DNA of 64,000 nt from Clitoria ternatea. Its lineage: Eukaryota > Streptophyta > Magnoliopsida > Fabales > Fabaceae. Position 1 is the stretch's first letter; each line of letters begins with the position of its first letter. The position numbers and the translations under genes are program-made. The notes beneath the pieces were generated by a model. It saw only the letters and a list, made by a program, of their open reading frames with translations. It ran no database searches and had not been told where the DNA came from. Below are positions 35,601 through 44,392 of this stretch, in pieces. The DNA is taken from contig CM075675.1 in NCBI GenBank assembly GCA_037962975.1, positions 51,088,501 to 51,152,500 of the forward strand, given 5' to 3'.

Positions 35601-35847
35601 CATCGTCATCTTCTTCTATTGCTAATGTCTGCAATAGTTTTACTGCTTTCTCTTTGTTTTGTGGACAATCTTTGGAGAAGTGTCCTTTCTTTTTACAGAT
35701 GAAGCATCTTTGGCCCTTGCTCTTTCCTCTGAATGGTTTTCTTTTGAAGAATCGGAATTTCTTTTTTTTTGTATGAGGACTTATTTTTCTTTTCTTTCTT
35801 TGTAGAGTGAAGCTTTGAATTTTTACAGACACAGTTTTCTTTGTCAC
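32602..35847 (-). CDS. pararetrovirus frame 2: zinc knuckle, protease, RT, RNase H
   Basis: The frame is open for about 1081 codons. A CX2CX4HX4C knuckle (CFICKKKGHFSKDC) lies near residues 48-61. An aspartic protease with IDTGA is near 165, reverse transcriptase with YIDDILLFS near 480, and RNase H with TDASDHHWG near 620. A C-terminal stretch of about 330 residues follows that I do not recognise. The first codon of the open region is GTG, not ATG, and no ATG precedes the knuckle, so independent initiation looks unlikely. It overlaps frame 1 by 155 bp in another frame. There is no internal stop, so the insertion is either fairly young or preserved by chance. Confidence 0.88.
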   Translation of the reverse strand: MTKKTVSVKIQSFTLQRKKRKISPHTKKKKFRFFKRKPFRGKSKGQRCFICKKKGHFSKDCPQNKEKAVKLLQTLAIEEDDDVESLYEEQSSPNNKTAFALEESEEETSCSADSESSAEPEHFPVLRIQEVQKDPTIASAELPPLPNLEVYILPSKYDVPIKVIVFIDTGAQRTFMNPAILPSHAWKSHKQSFKAANGESFETNLITKSKIGIKIFPDYTIWTKIIGSDLPEKDILIGRDILIKNQKLQILANGVKHKRNFKPFCQIPRLFSLAEVLPEFAEVRDQLTKLCAEGHDLFQHPKPLWKREEFYVNLPFKMNEDVNPTKATHPGMSPSELKMAQAECQELMKQGLIEPMKSEWACTAFYVNKRSEQVRGKKRLVIDYRPLNLFLKNDKFPIPKISSLYTYIKNAFIFSKFDLKSGFWQLGLNPEDRPKTAFCIPNGHYQWTVLPFGLKVAPSLFQKAMVRVFEPILHSALVYIDDILLFSPDEASHNQLLQQFHSIRNSYGVMLSARKSEIRTKEVDFLGMQFAQGKYHPQPHLAEDLPNFPDENMSTKQIQQFLGILNYVRDFIPHISHHTSKLSKMLKKNAPPWGKEQTEAVRFLKEAAKNPPPLKIPGEGKRILQTDASDHHWGAVLIEEIGGQKLYYGHASGQFTNGELHYHTTYKETLAVKYGIKKFDFYLRSHQFEVQLDNSSFPKMLEFKNKTPPNPQILRLKEWFSKYDFTVKHIQGKNNLIPDYLSRKQSFEKPIPIISSSHSYPLIMMNTEIPSSSSSSPSKFPEFPPEFKYMKGVRPAEIKFFARTHIFHYLAISLQKHRILPKTTWFNPNKPFLNIFGLFLGKLFQEEDMWYLWCATVMYNYPIIFPTWIMMNTLGTTKDPDYSSFLIKTFMSWYQPLEKWIKDLQREIDFMKNKTDQLSYSFYTVALLHRPYFQNPQTKRLYTHNQVKIWRTYSKFEEFMNDYKAPDLPQEELMIYLHEVNMADSSLKERNSTCAILSHVDVICPPESDWIKFYDRPEAVLEEEIKKVPKVPRPYEAYQIIMAKDEQSYDDRIFLYKEPEDSSDEDPIENCGPSHECIYKD

Positions 35848-38800
35848 ACTTTATCTTCAAATACTTCTTCTTACAAATGCCCTTGTACTTCTTCCGATTA
35901 TTCAGCATCTTATCTATCAGGCTCTGCTGGCTACAGATCTTGTCTAGAGCAACCATTCCTACTTGGTGAATTTCTCCAAGTGTCATTTCTGTAACATTTT
36001 TGTTGGCTGTTTGTAGGATTCTCCATATTTCTTCTTGAAGTTCTTCTGGGAGAGAACTTATATAAGTATTTTTGAGACTTGGATCATTAAACCCATTCAA
36101 CTGATAAAATCTCTGAGACATTCTTTGATAATGTCTTTCGAGATCTGCTTTCTTTAGCGAACAACATCTCATCTCAAAATACTCTTTTCTGACTTCTTTT
36201 TCAATCATAGAAATGTCTCCCAGGAAGTGAAATTGGAGAAAATGAATTACATCTGAAATAGGTTGGCTGTGGAGTTGTTCTTGATTTACCGGACCAATGG
36301 ATTGATACCATTCTTTAAGAACTCCGGTCATTCTAGCACAAAACTCTTCAACCACCCTATATGATTCTTCATGTTGGACGATTTTTGCATCCATCCAGGC
36401 TTTGAACTCAAGGAATTTTTTATTCCACTGAGAAGGAGGAATTCCATCTATAGAGAAAAATGAAGATCCAGTGTACACAGGGGTATTTATTTCCCTGGGA
36501 TCTAATCCAGGCGGAGTAGATATTTCATCTTGTCTCACCATTAGGATTCTTGAGATGTCAGCATATTCATCATATACTGTTTCTGCTTCAGTGGAATTCA
36601 ACTCAGTGTTTTGCCAATCTTCTTCAGAGAAGGTTTCTCCTTGAGTGGATTCATACTCCTCTTCTTTGTTTTGGGAATACATTAAAGGCATTACATAGGA
36701 TAATGGTTTATGTGAAACCATTAAGGAAAGTTTGGGTGTCTGTATAGGAGATTCTTCTGACACAGAATCTTCTTCATCATCCTTTGTAGGAGGAGGAACA
36801 GATTGTTCCTTTCTCTTCCCAATAGGATCAAACTTTCTCGAGGTAAGGTTTGGAGGAATAAATGGACTAGGATTTTGTATGGCTTGTGGAGTGTATGATG
36901 CAAAGATTTTTGAGGGTGGTATGAAGTAAGGATCTGGTTCAAAAGAGTTTTCTTTGAGAGAAGGTTTTTGACTCTTAGAGGCAACGTATCCTCTTAATTC
37001 TTCATACTGAGCTTTGACCTTTCTCAATTCTCTTTCTTTCTCAACAAAGATGGAGCTGATCCTTTCTCCCTTTAATTTTTGTACTTCTGCCTCAAGCTGT
37101 GCCATCTTTTGCTTTATTTGAAAATAATGATCTTGCAGCCTTTGGGACATATTTTTAATCTCCTTATCTAAGGAGTCAGCAATCTTATCAATTTTCTTGT
37201 CCATGTTCTGCAAGAATTCATTCTGAGCCACAGCATTTTCAGTTTGCCAATTCATCACTTCTTCTGCTTGAGTAATTGGCCTCGTTGATCCATCAGTGTT
37301 TACTTCAGAAGGAACCACAAAAGGTCTAGTCTGTATCCTTTTAACAGGATCAACTTTTCTTTCTAAGGAAGAAAAATTTGAATTGTAAGAGGCTGAAGTG
37401 GATGAGAACATCATACATGCTTGTGGTATGGTTATCTGTTTGGGAAGTGGTTCAACAGGTTTACATTTTTGTACAGGTAAAGGTTTTAGAGTTAGTTTAG
37501 TTGGTGGAGGCCATGTAACTAAGGATGGATCATTTGATGGTGAAGGGTATTTATGTTTCCTGAGGATCTTCAGAGCTTCTTCATAGAAGGGAAGAGACTC
37601 ATACTTCTTTTTGATTCCAACCCAGGGTCCATTATCAGGATCAGATCTCCTTTCAAGCTTCTTAGGAGATTTACAAGGAGATTTCTTTTTTCTCCTTCTG
37701 GGTTCATCATCATCACTGCTATCATCTTCACTGCTATCATAGTCTATGTAACAATCACAGTCTGGATCACACATCTCTGGTGCCACATCCCATATAAAGT
37801 GACCATTTATCTTGTCACTATAGATGGGTGTTCCATCAGCTTTAAATGAATAAACAGGAATTTTCTTTTCCTGTTCTTCTGGGGTGATCATCATGGTTGA
37901 GAAGACTGGATTTGTTGAAGAGGAAGAAGATTCTCCTTCGGACTTGAAAATAGTTTTTATTCTACCATCAGTGAGTCTCTTAAATGATGACTCAGTGGAC
38001 ACTATGGGTTTTGATTGTTTTTTCTGCGCCTCATAGTCACTAATCCATTCCATAGGAATGAGTTTTAGTAACTCTTCTCTAGGGATTTGCCTGGGAACCT
38101 GGATGATTGATGGAGTTTTCTCCTCAGAATTTGCTATCACCATCAAAGCATTTTCTGAGATTTTTGAATCTACTGGAAGATCAAAGAGATGATCTTGTAC
38201 TCTGAATATGATCTGATGATTCAGAGTAGTTTTGAATGCATCCGAGTCCTGAGGGGCTCCAATAAGTTGGACTTGAACTTGGAACCGATGTGGAAGAGTC
38301 GGGTCTTTCAGATGGACATTAAAATTTGGAAATATGGTTAAAACCACACTTCCAGCATTAAGTGTTGTAAGGACTATGCCAATCACTGCATCTTCATAGT
38401 GATGGAAGGTAGAGTCTATAAGAGAGACTCTGGCTGTAATAGGCATGCCTTTTCTTCCATGAAGGGTTAGGATTAACCGAACTACACCTAGATGTAGTGC
38501 AACATACCCTTCTTTCTTCCATAATTTGATTAGATCTGGATTTATTTCCAGGTCTACATATTGCTCTGCAGAAGTAGCATGAAGAGGACAAGAATCAAGC
38601 TTCGAAGTCTGGATGACTTCTTTTACTCCAGGTCTAGGGGTAGAAATAAGTTTTTTTACGGACCAGGTAAAGTTGGATTTATATCTTCTGAAAACATTGT
38701 AAGGATTCAAAAGAGGGGGTATAGCACTTTCTATTTGAGCATCCTCTGGGACGAAAGTATACTCAATTAGGTTTTCAAGTTTGTTTGAAAGGGTCTTTTT

Positions 38801-38872
38801 ACAAGATTCAGGAACAGAAAGGGAAATTTTTGAAGAGAGACTTACAGCACTGGGACGAGGGTTTTCACTCAT
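35693..38872 (-). CDS. pararetrovirus frame 1: movement protein and capsid region
   Basis: ATG 38872, 1059 aa, stop at 35693. Residues about 90-265 resemble the 30K-type viral movement protein, which opens plasmodesmata. An acidic Ser-rich stretch lies near 380-400 and a coiled coil near 545-640 (MDKKIDKIADSLDKEIKN). A gag/capsid-like helical region runs from about 815 to 970. The C-terminus is very Lys-rich. The ATG lies just after the leader repeat and is the first good start after the primer site. The frame ends just past an A homopolymer (plus-strand T run at 35762-35770) inside the overlap with frame 2. Confidence 0.85.
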   Translation of the reverse strand: MSENPRPSAVSLSSKISLSVPESCKKTLSNKLENLIEYTFVPEDAQIESAIPPLLNPYNVFRRYKSNFTWSVKKLISTPRPGVKEVIQTSKLDSCPLHATSAEQYVDLEINPDLIKLWKKEGYVALHLGVVRLILTLHGRKGMPITARVSLIDSTFHHYEDAVIGIVLTTLNAGSVVLTIFPNFNVHLKDPTLPHRFQVQVQLIGAPQDSDAFKTTLNHQIIFRVQDHLFDLPVDSKISENALMVIANSEEKTPSIIQVPRQIPREELLKLIPMEWISDYEAQKKQSKPIVSTESSFKRLTDGRIKTIFKSEGESSSSSTNPVFSTMMITPEEQEKKIPVYSFKADGTPIYSDKINGHFIWDVAPEMCDPDCDCYIDYDSSEDDSSDDDEPRRRKKKSPCKSPKKLERRSDPDNGPWVGIKKKYESLPFYEEALKILRKHKYPSPSNDPSLVTWPPPTKLTLKPLPVQKCKPVEPLPKQITIPQACMMFSSTSASYNSNFSSLERKVDPVKRIQTRPFVVPSEVNTDGSTRPITQAEEVMNWQTENAVAQNEFLQNMDKKIDKIADSLDKEIKNMSQRLQDHYFQIKQKMAQLEAEVQKLKGERISSIFVEKERELRKVKAQYEELRGYVASKSQKPSLKENSFEPDPYFIPPSKIFASYTPQAIQNPSPFIPPNLTSRKFDPIGKRKEQSVPPPTKDDEEDSVSEESPIQTPKLSLMVSHKPLSYVMPLMYSQNKEEEYESTQGETFSEEDWQNTELNSTEAETVYDEYADISRILMVRQDEISTPPGLDPREINTPVYTGSSFFSIDGIPPSQWNKKFLEFKAWMDAKIVQHEESYRVVEEFCARMTGVLKEWYQSIGPVNQEQLHSQPISDVIHFLQFHFLGDISMIEKEVRKEYFEMRCCSLKKADLERHYQRMSQRFYQLNGFNDPSLKNTYISSLPEELQEEIWRILQTANKNVTEMTLGEIHQVGMVALDKICSQQSLIDKMLNNRKKYKGICKKKYLKIKCDKENCVCKNSKLHSTKKEKKNKSSYKKKEIPILQKKTIQRKEQGPKMLHL

Positions 38873-38876
38873 GTTT

Positions 38877-39041
38877 TAAGAGATCTTCTTACTCACTCTC
38901 AGCTAATAATATTATACCATATTCACCCGCTTCAAGAAAAAGAGATACAATAATTTGATACCGATTAGGCTCTGATACCACTGCTGGCCGAGAGCCTCCT
39001 TAACATAAATATAAACACAAAAACATACAGACGATGCATTT
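38877..39041 (-). repeat. terminal redundancy of the pararetrovirus, upstream copy with primer site
   Basis: 165 bp, matching 31916-32080. TGGTATCAGAGCC (minus) is at 38968-38980, about 95 bp before the frame 1 ATG. Confidence 0.9.
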
Positions 39042-39695
39042 GTGACCTTGTAAGTTATTAAATTTGTCATATTAGTTTTTGTATTTATCTATAGTATGTG
39101 GTTTATTTTTAAGGTATTTTTTAAAAAATGAAATTCAATGTAATCCAAACTGATATATATCAAATCGGATTAGATTTTATGGCATATTCTAACTAATTCA
39201 ATTTAAACCGCATAAATGATTTTTTAATTGAATCAGATATCTTTTAATCTTAAAACCGATCTAATCCAATCCACGAAGATTCTTTTTATGTGGTTATTTG
39301 TTTTGTTAAAGGTTGTGTTATTGCAACATGCCGTATACAATCTGACTTGTTTTAAATTTATAAAAGGTAAAGTTCATATATAATAATTAATTTTGATATT
39401 GCTCGATACCAGTTGGATATGGAAAGCAACTTATTTAAAACATATGGATTAAAAATGAATTATCTATACATATTCAACGTAAACGAAACGACCTCGTTTA
39501 AGTAATATTTTATTCCGCTGGAGCTAGAACAAATGCTAATTCGATGAACTCGTACAAATCAAATCTTCCCGAGTCGAAACGACTTAATTTATGTACATGA
39601 GGAAAGATCTTTTTAATGATTTTATATTGAACCCGTTATATAAATACATTTATATCAAAGTATATTTACACTGAAGTTTTGTGTTTATTAATTAT
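39042..39695. other. AT-rich spacer, no gene seen
   Basis: Contains several degenerate AATC-rich words (AAATCGGATTAGATT, CCGATCTAATCCAATCC) like those in the second intron of the gene at 59895-62062. No supported gene. Confidence 0.6.
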
Positions 39696-40339
39696 GAATG
39701 TTTCTCCAGGATCCTTAAAAAACAGGAGGTTTTAGAACATGCTGTCCATTTTATGTTTGCACATGTGGAATATTTATTTACATAACTCTAAATTTTTAAA
39801 ATTGTAAATTAACCCTTTCTTTCTTCTAAAATTTCCCCCAACCTCACACCTCCTTGCATCCTAATGCTGTAGCCCTCCCTCACAAAAAACTCTCCCTCGA
39901 TAAAACTCTCTCCCTCATAAAAACTCCCTCGGAGCCTATGTCGGATCCTTCTTCTATTTGAGTGTTTCTACCAGACCTGCCATTCAACATCTCCCTCGGC
40001 AAAACTCCACTGTTTCCAAATTCCCCTCAACAAATCGCAAGCTTGACGTGCCTCTATCGGAGCCTTCAGAAGCTGACCACCAAATCGCGATTGTGAAGTG
40101 CCTCAAAGCTATTATCGTGTCCGTATCCCCACTCCGTTTCTCCAACACTCTCATAAGGTACTGTTTTGTTCCCCTCTCTCTCACACCTCTATCAGAAACC
40201 CTCGTTTGATTTGTTGCTAAATCTCATTGTGTGGTTCTTCTTCTTCAATGTCTCTGTCGTTCTCCCTGCATTCTTAATGCTAGGTGTGTTTAATGTCGCC
40301 ACCGCGCCTCTCAAACTGACCTCCCACAGGGTCCATCAG

Positions 40340-41201
40340 ATGGATGATTTCCTTGGTGGTTCATTTGTGCATTTGGATAATGATTCTAATTTTAGTGAGA
40401 GAGATAGTTTTAGCACCAGTGAAGACAATGGTGATGAGGATGTTGAAGTTGAAAGTGAAGAGTTCGTTGACAATGGTAGTAAACTTATGGGTGAAAAGGG
40501 AGTTGATGATGAGACTAAAAAATGGAGTTCAGATCATGTTTCAAATCCTGATAGCTACAGGGATATAATGGACCTCAGTGCTGATCAGATTCGTGGCATT
40601 CGGTTTGGTAGTGAAGAGGAGGCCTATACTTTTTATGAAAGTTGTGCCAAGTGTCATGGCTTTGTTATTAGAAAAGACGATGTCATAAAGGATGAACATG
40701 GTAACGTTGTAATGTGACAATTTGTGTGTAATAGAGAAGGATTGAGAAATAAAAAGCACTTTAGGAGGCTTGATAGGAAAAGGCCACACAGAGCAATTAC
40801 TCGCACCAAGCGTCGCGCTAAGTTACGAATACACTATGATGTCAAGATTTCAAGGTGGAAAGTGAGTTCTTTTGTTGAGAGTCATAATCATGTCTTGTAT
40901 CCAGCCCAGTATACGCACCTAATTCCTGCTAACTGTGTCATGAATGACGCCGACAAAGCTCAAGTTGATAGTTTACACTCAACTGATGTTAGAACTTGTC
41001 ACATAATTGGGTACTTGCTGGCACAGAAAGGGGGATACAACAAACTTGGGTTTTGTAAAAAAGACTTGTACAACTATATTGATGGGAGAAAAAACCTCAA
41101 GATTAGGAATGATGATGTGAAAGCTACATTGAGCTACCTACAAGGGAAAGGCTGACAATGACCCACTAATGAGCTGTACATGTTCAACTACAGAAGATGG
41201 T
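40340..41201 (+). pseudogene. FAR1-type (MULE transposase) N-terminal region, broken
   Basis: From ATG 40340 (MDDFLGGS) an acidic leader is followed by a FAR1-type DNA-binding domain: FGSEEEAYTFYESCAKCHGF, then after an in-frame TGA at 40715-40717, FVCNREG and the VESHNHVL motif. FAR1 proteins derive from MULE transposases. A frameshift near 41150 shifts the start of the next domain (DNDPLMSCTCSTTEDG), and the sequence is then cut off by tandem repeats at 41207. The transposase catalytic core is missing. The TGA falls where Arg is expected (CGA to TGA). A possible 5' leader intron runs from about 40159 to 40329. Confidence 0.75.
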
Positions 41202-41206
41202 AAATA

Positions 41207-41602
41207 CCCGATGAGTGGTACACCTATGGCCTATGACTAATACTACCGGATGGCATAAGGGTTTGTACCCTGCAACCTTGTATGTCGATATACTCGATGA
41301 GTGGTACACCTATGGCCTATGACTGATACTACCGGATGGCATAAGGGTTTGTACCCTACAACCTTGTAGTCGATATACCCGATGAGTGGTACACCTATGG
41401 CCTATGACTGATACTACCGGATGGCATAAGGGTTTGTACCCTACAACCTTGTATGTCGATATACCCGATGAGTGGTACACCTATGACCTATGACTGATAC
41501 TACCAGATGGCATAAGGATTTGTACCCTGCAACCTTGTAGTCGATATACCCGATGAGTGGTACACTTATGGCCTATGACTGATACTACCGGATGGCATAA
41601 GG
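41207..41602 (+). repeat. 85-bp tandem repeat, about 4.6 units
   Basis: Units start at 41207, 41293, 41378, 41464 and 41549 (period 84-86), each with GATGAGTGGTACACCTATGG and ACTACCGGATGGCATAAGG. The array replaces the expected continuation of the FAR1-like coding sequence. It is followed directly by a GAATCGATTC palindrome. Confidence 0.92.
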
Positions 41603-41965
41603 GCCATGAATCGATTCACAAGCCTCTGTTTCAATGTTTTGGGCCCTAGAAAACACATGAATCAATTCACACTAGTGGTTACTATCAAAATGTTTTTAGA
41701 GTAACAAAGAACTGTAAAATGTTGTTAGAGTGAGACATTGCATGATGAAGTTGTTATTGAATTTTGAATTCAACTTTGAATATTGTCTACTATACTAAAT
41801 ACACTCCTCTATCTACATCCTACTGTTGATAAATATGCATATGTTAATAAGATTTACAAAATACTGTATAACTGCTCCATCTGCATATACTAACATTTCA
41901 TTTGGCTCATAGGGAATATTAATTGAGGAGATGCTAAAGGATGATTCATTTTATATGCTCAAGGG

Positions 41966-42457
41966 ACTATACGACCATTGGTGGAAAATTTCAAGATTAG
42001 GGTGCCTTCTGACATTGGGGAACAACTACCTATTTCGTATGTTATTTATATGTTATTAAAAAGATGATTACAAATACATTAGTGTGATTCTCATTATATA
42101 ATTCTCCTGTTTAATTATTTTTTAATCACTTATTAGCAATGATTGTGAGGTTTGGGTTTGTCAATGGATGCTTGACTGTCAGCTATCTACCAGTTATAAG
42201 ATCCATGTAAGTAGTTTTGACAGCTTATTCTAACTTACAACTATTATCATATTATGAAGAAATAAAATTACTGATTATGTGTACCTTTACAGGTGAATGA
42301 TGTTACAAGGATGCGTATTGCACTTGATTTGGTTTTAGAACCATACAACTCATTGAGAGATTCAATCATCCAAGTAGCATTTGAAAACTGGAAAATGCTG
42401 GAAGGTAGGCAGAGGAATCTAGTCAGGATATACATTGCAAGCATATGGGGTTTTTAA
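41966..42457 (+). pseudogene. Ulp1-like (C48) cysteine protease C-terminal fragment
   Basis: Three exon-like pieces, up to 42036, 42137-42206 and 42293-42457, join in frame through GT-AG sites and give FKIRVPSDIGEQLPIS, then NDCEVWVCQWM, then VNDVTRMRIALDL, ending in TAA. NDCxVWVCQWM matches the catalytic-Cys motif of plant Ulp1-like proteases (usually NDCGVWV); the Gly after Cys is Glu here. Such proteases are known passengers of Kaonashi/CUMULE-type MULEs. The His and Asp part upstream was not found, and an in-frame TGA lies just upstream at about 41941. The assignment rests on short motifs. Confidence 0.55.
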
Positions 42458-43924
42458 ATGGATGGCGTCATATACTTAGGCTTTACACAGTAATTTATTT
42501 TTTCATATTTTGGTAGTTTTCGACAAGTTACTGTTGTAATATTTTGATAGTTATGGACATGTTGTTGCTTTATGCTATTTAATGATTATGTTTTGGATAA
42601 TTTGTTACTTGGATGTTTCAGTTAATGACCATGTTTGATTAATTTTTCAATCTTTATTGAGTTATACAAAGAAGTGTATGTTGGGTTTGTCAATAATTGG
42701 ATGGAACATTTCCAACTTGTAAGAAGTAACCATAGTTCATTGAATAATTAAATCTTTCGAATCTGTGATTGAAGTGTCGAGTATATTAATAACCCTTTGG
42801 AAATAGTTAAAACATGTAAATATATACACCCTTTGGAAATAGTTAAAATAGGTAAATAGCAGTCGCATGCACAATCATACACGCTGTAATTGCTGTAAAT
42901 GCACTACTGGGCAAGCCAGAGTAGGCACCAAACGTGTACTTGCATAAATTGCTTATGTAGCATATATAAATTGGAAAAGATAGAGTACTAATGGTTGGTA
43001 GAAAAAATCAAATTTCTCATAATATTTTTCAAAGCAATCAAATAACCTCTAATATATTCTAAAGTTATAAATCTCTAAGGAGTCGAGACATTAAGTGTAT
43101 ACATATGCAAGCAGATTGCAAAAGGGGAAAAGGCTGCCGATTACACCAAAATATGATTATTCAAGTCTGAGCAATTCCACCAGAACTAAGTATATGATTA
43201 TTCAACTCTGATTATGTAGCTAAGTAGAGATATGTATGCCTCAACCTATTTCATATGCCTGTTTTAGAACTTGATGAATCTGGGTCTAGGGATATGCTGC
43301 AGGATCCTGTCAAATTTTGACTTCTCTATTGAGTTGCAATTCTGTCATGAATTAGTGTTTCAGAGACAGAATAGCCATGAGAGTAACTTGTAATGAATCT
43401 ATTTTCCTCTATAAGATCAAGTAGTGCTAATTCCATTGATTGGGGAAAACACAACCGTAATTTGAATAACAGTGATTTGTAGTTCTCTAGGACCAGACTA
43501 ACACAATATGAGTTCTCAAGTGGAGCTTTTACTGTGAGTTCTTGACCACTCTTGGTTTTATAGTACACCCCCCTTCACGGTTTTGTTTTTGACATTGCAA
43601 AAAACCACTGCTGTAGAAATAACCCTCAAGTTGTAGCAATCCACCTTCTATCCTGAAACAAAAAAAAAAGAGCAAGATCATCCATGGTTTCAAAGCAAAT
43701 TAATACATCATTCATGTTCTAACATTCCTTTAGGCAAAGCATAAATAGGTACCAAGAGCCTGCATTAATTAATAACAAATATGACTTTGATTGTATAGGG
43801 AAAGCAACGATGTGCCTGCAAAGTGTTTGACTACCTCATATATGGTTGTTTAATATAACCGAAGTGAAATCACTACAAAGAGGTGCAAACATTTAATCTG
43901 CAAAGCCAATGCATACATTGAATC

Positions 43925-44035
43925 AATGTTTGAACCCTTAATGTCATGATGCAACACACCCCGACTATGGCAGTGTTCAAGCCCTTGCAGTAATTGCTGC
44001 ACATAGCATTTAATCTGTAAAGCCAATGCATACAT
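43925..44035 (-). pseudogene. captured protein-kinase fragment (CDK-like)
   Basis: The minus strand reads QIKCYVQQLLQGLEHCHSRG followed by VLHHDIKGSN, the helix E and catalytic-loop region of plant CDKC-like kinases, where HRDIKGSN is usual. The Arg is His here. The fragment is about 35 codons long and flanked by a duplicated stretch reading MYALALQIKC. No other kinase parts were found. It is opposite in strand to the FAR1 and Ulp1 regions, as expected for a separate capture event. Confidence 0.7.
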
Positions 44036-44040
44036 AATTT

Positions 44041-44392
44041 GATACCATACTACTACAAAATTCTACCCCTTTTTCTAAACCCTAAACAACATAAAATCTT
44101 CTATTTATAAATGATTCACCATTTTATCAATAGCCAATTAGATAATGTATAAACTTGTACCTCTAATTTTCCTTAAAACCACAATGGACAGATTCAAGTG
44201 ATACCATACTACTACAAAATTCTACCTCTCTTTCTGCTAAACAACATAAAATCTTCTATTTATAAAAGATTCACCATTTTATCAATGGCCAATTAGATAT
44301 TGTATAAACTTGTACCTCCAATTTTCCTTAAAACCACAATGGACAAATTCAAGTAATACCATACTACTACAAAATTCTACCCCTCTTCTCCT
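44041..44392. repeat. tandem duplication, 155-159-bp unit, 2.2 copies
   Basis: Units start at 44041, 44200 and 44355, each with ATACCATACTACTACAAAAT; the first two also share CAACATAAAATCTTCTATTT. Non-coding, within the MULE. Confidence 0.85.

Larger units (their letters stand above)
31916..39041 (-). mobile_element. endogenous pararetrovirus (Caulimoviridae, petuvirus-like)
   Basis: A 7126-bp insertion read on the minus strand. It has a 165-bp direct repeat at both ends (31916-32080 and 38877-39041), giving a 6961-bp unit with terminal redundancy. Each repeat contains TGGTATCAGAGCC, the tRNA-Met primer site usual in plant pararetroviruses. Order: leader, frame 1 with a 30K-type movement protein and capsid region, frame 2 with zinc knuckle, protease, RT and RNase H, then a TATA box and poly(A) signal before the second repeat. 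There is no integrase. The primer site lies inside the repeat, not beside it, so the repeats are not LTRs. The size and two-frame layout resemble Petunia vein clearing virus and relatives. Genus assignment is by recognition only. Confidence 0.85.

Noticed and set aside
31916..39041. LTR retrotransposon with 165-bp LTRs
   Set aside because: The primer site lies inside both repeats, there is no integrase, and a movement-protein-like domain is present; pararetrovirus terminal redundancy explains this better.
43326..43568. 80-codon minus-strand ORF in the MULE as a captured gene
   Set aside because: Composition is protein-like, but I recognise no family and see no splice context; left only as a remark in the MULE entry.
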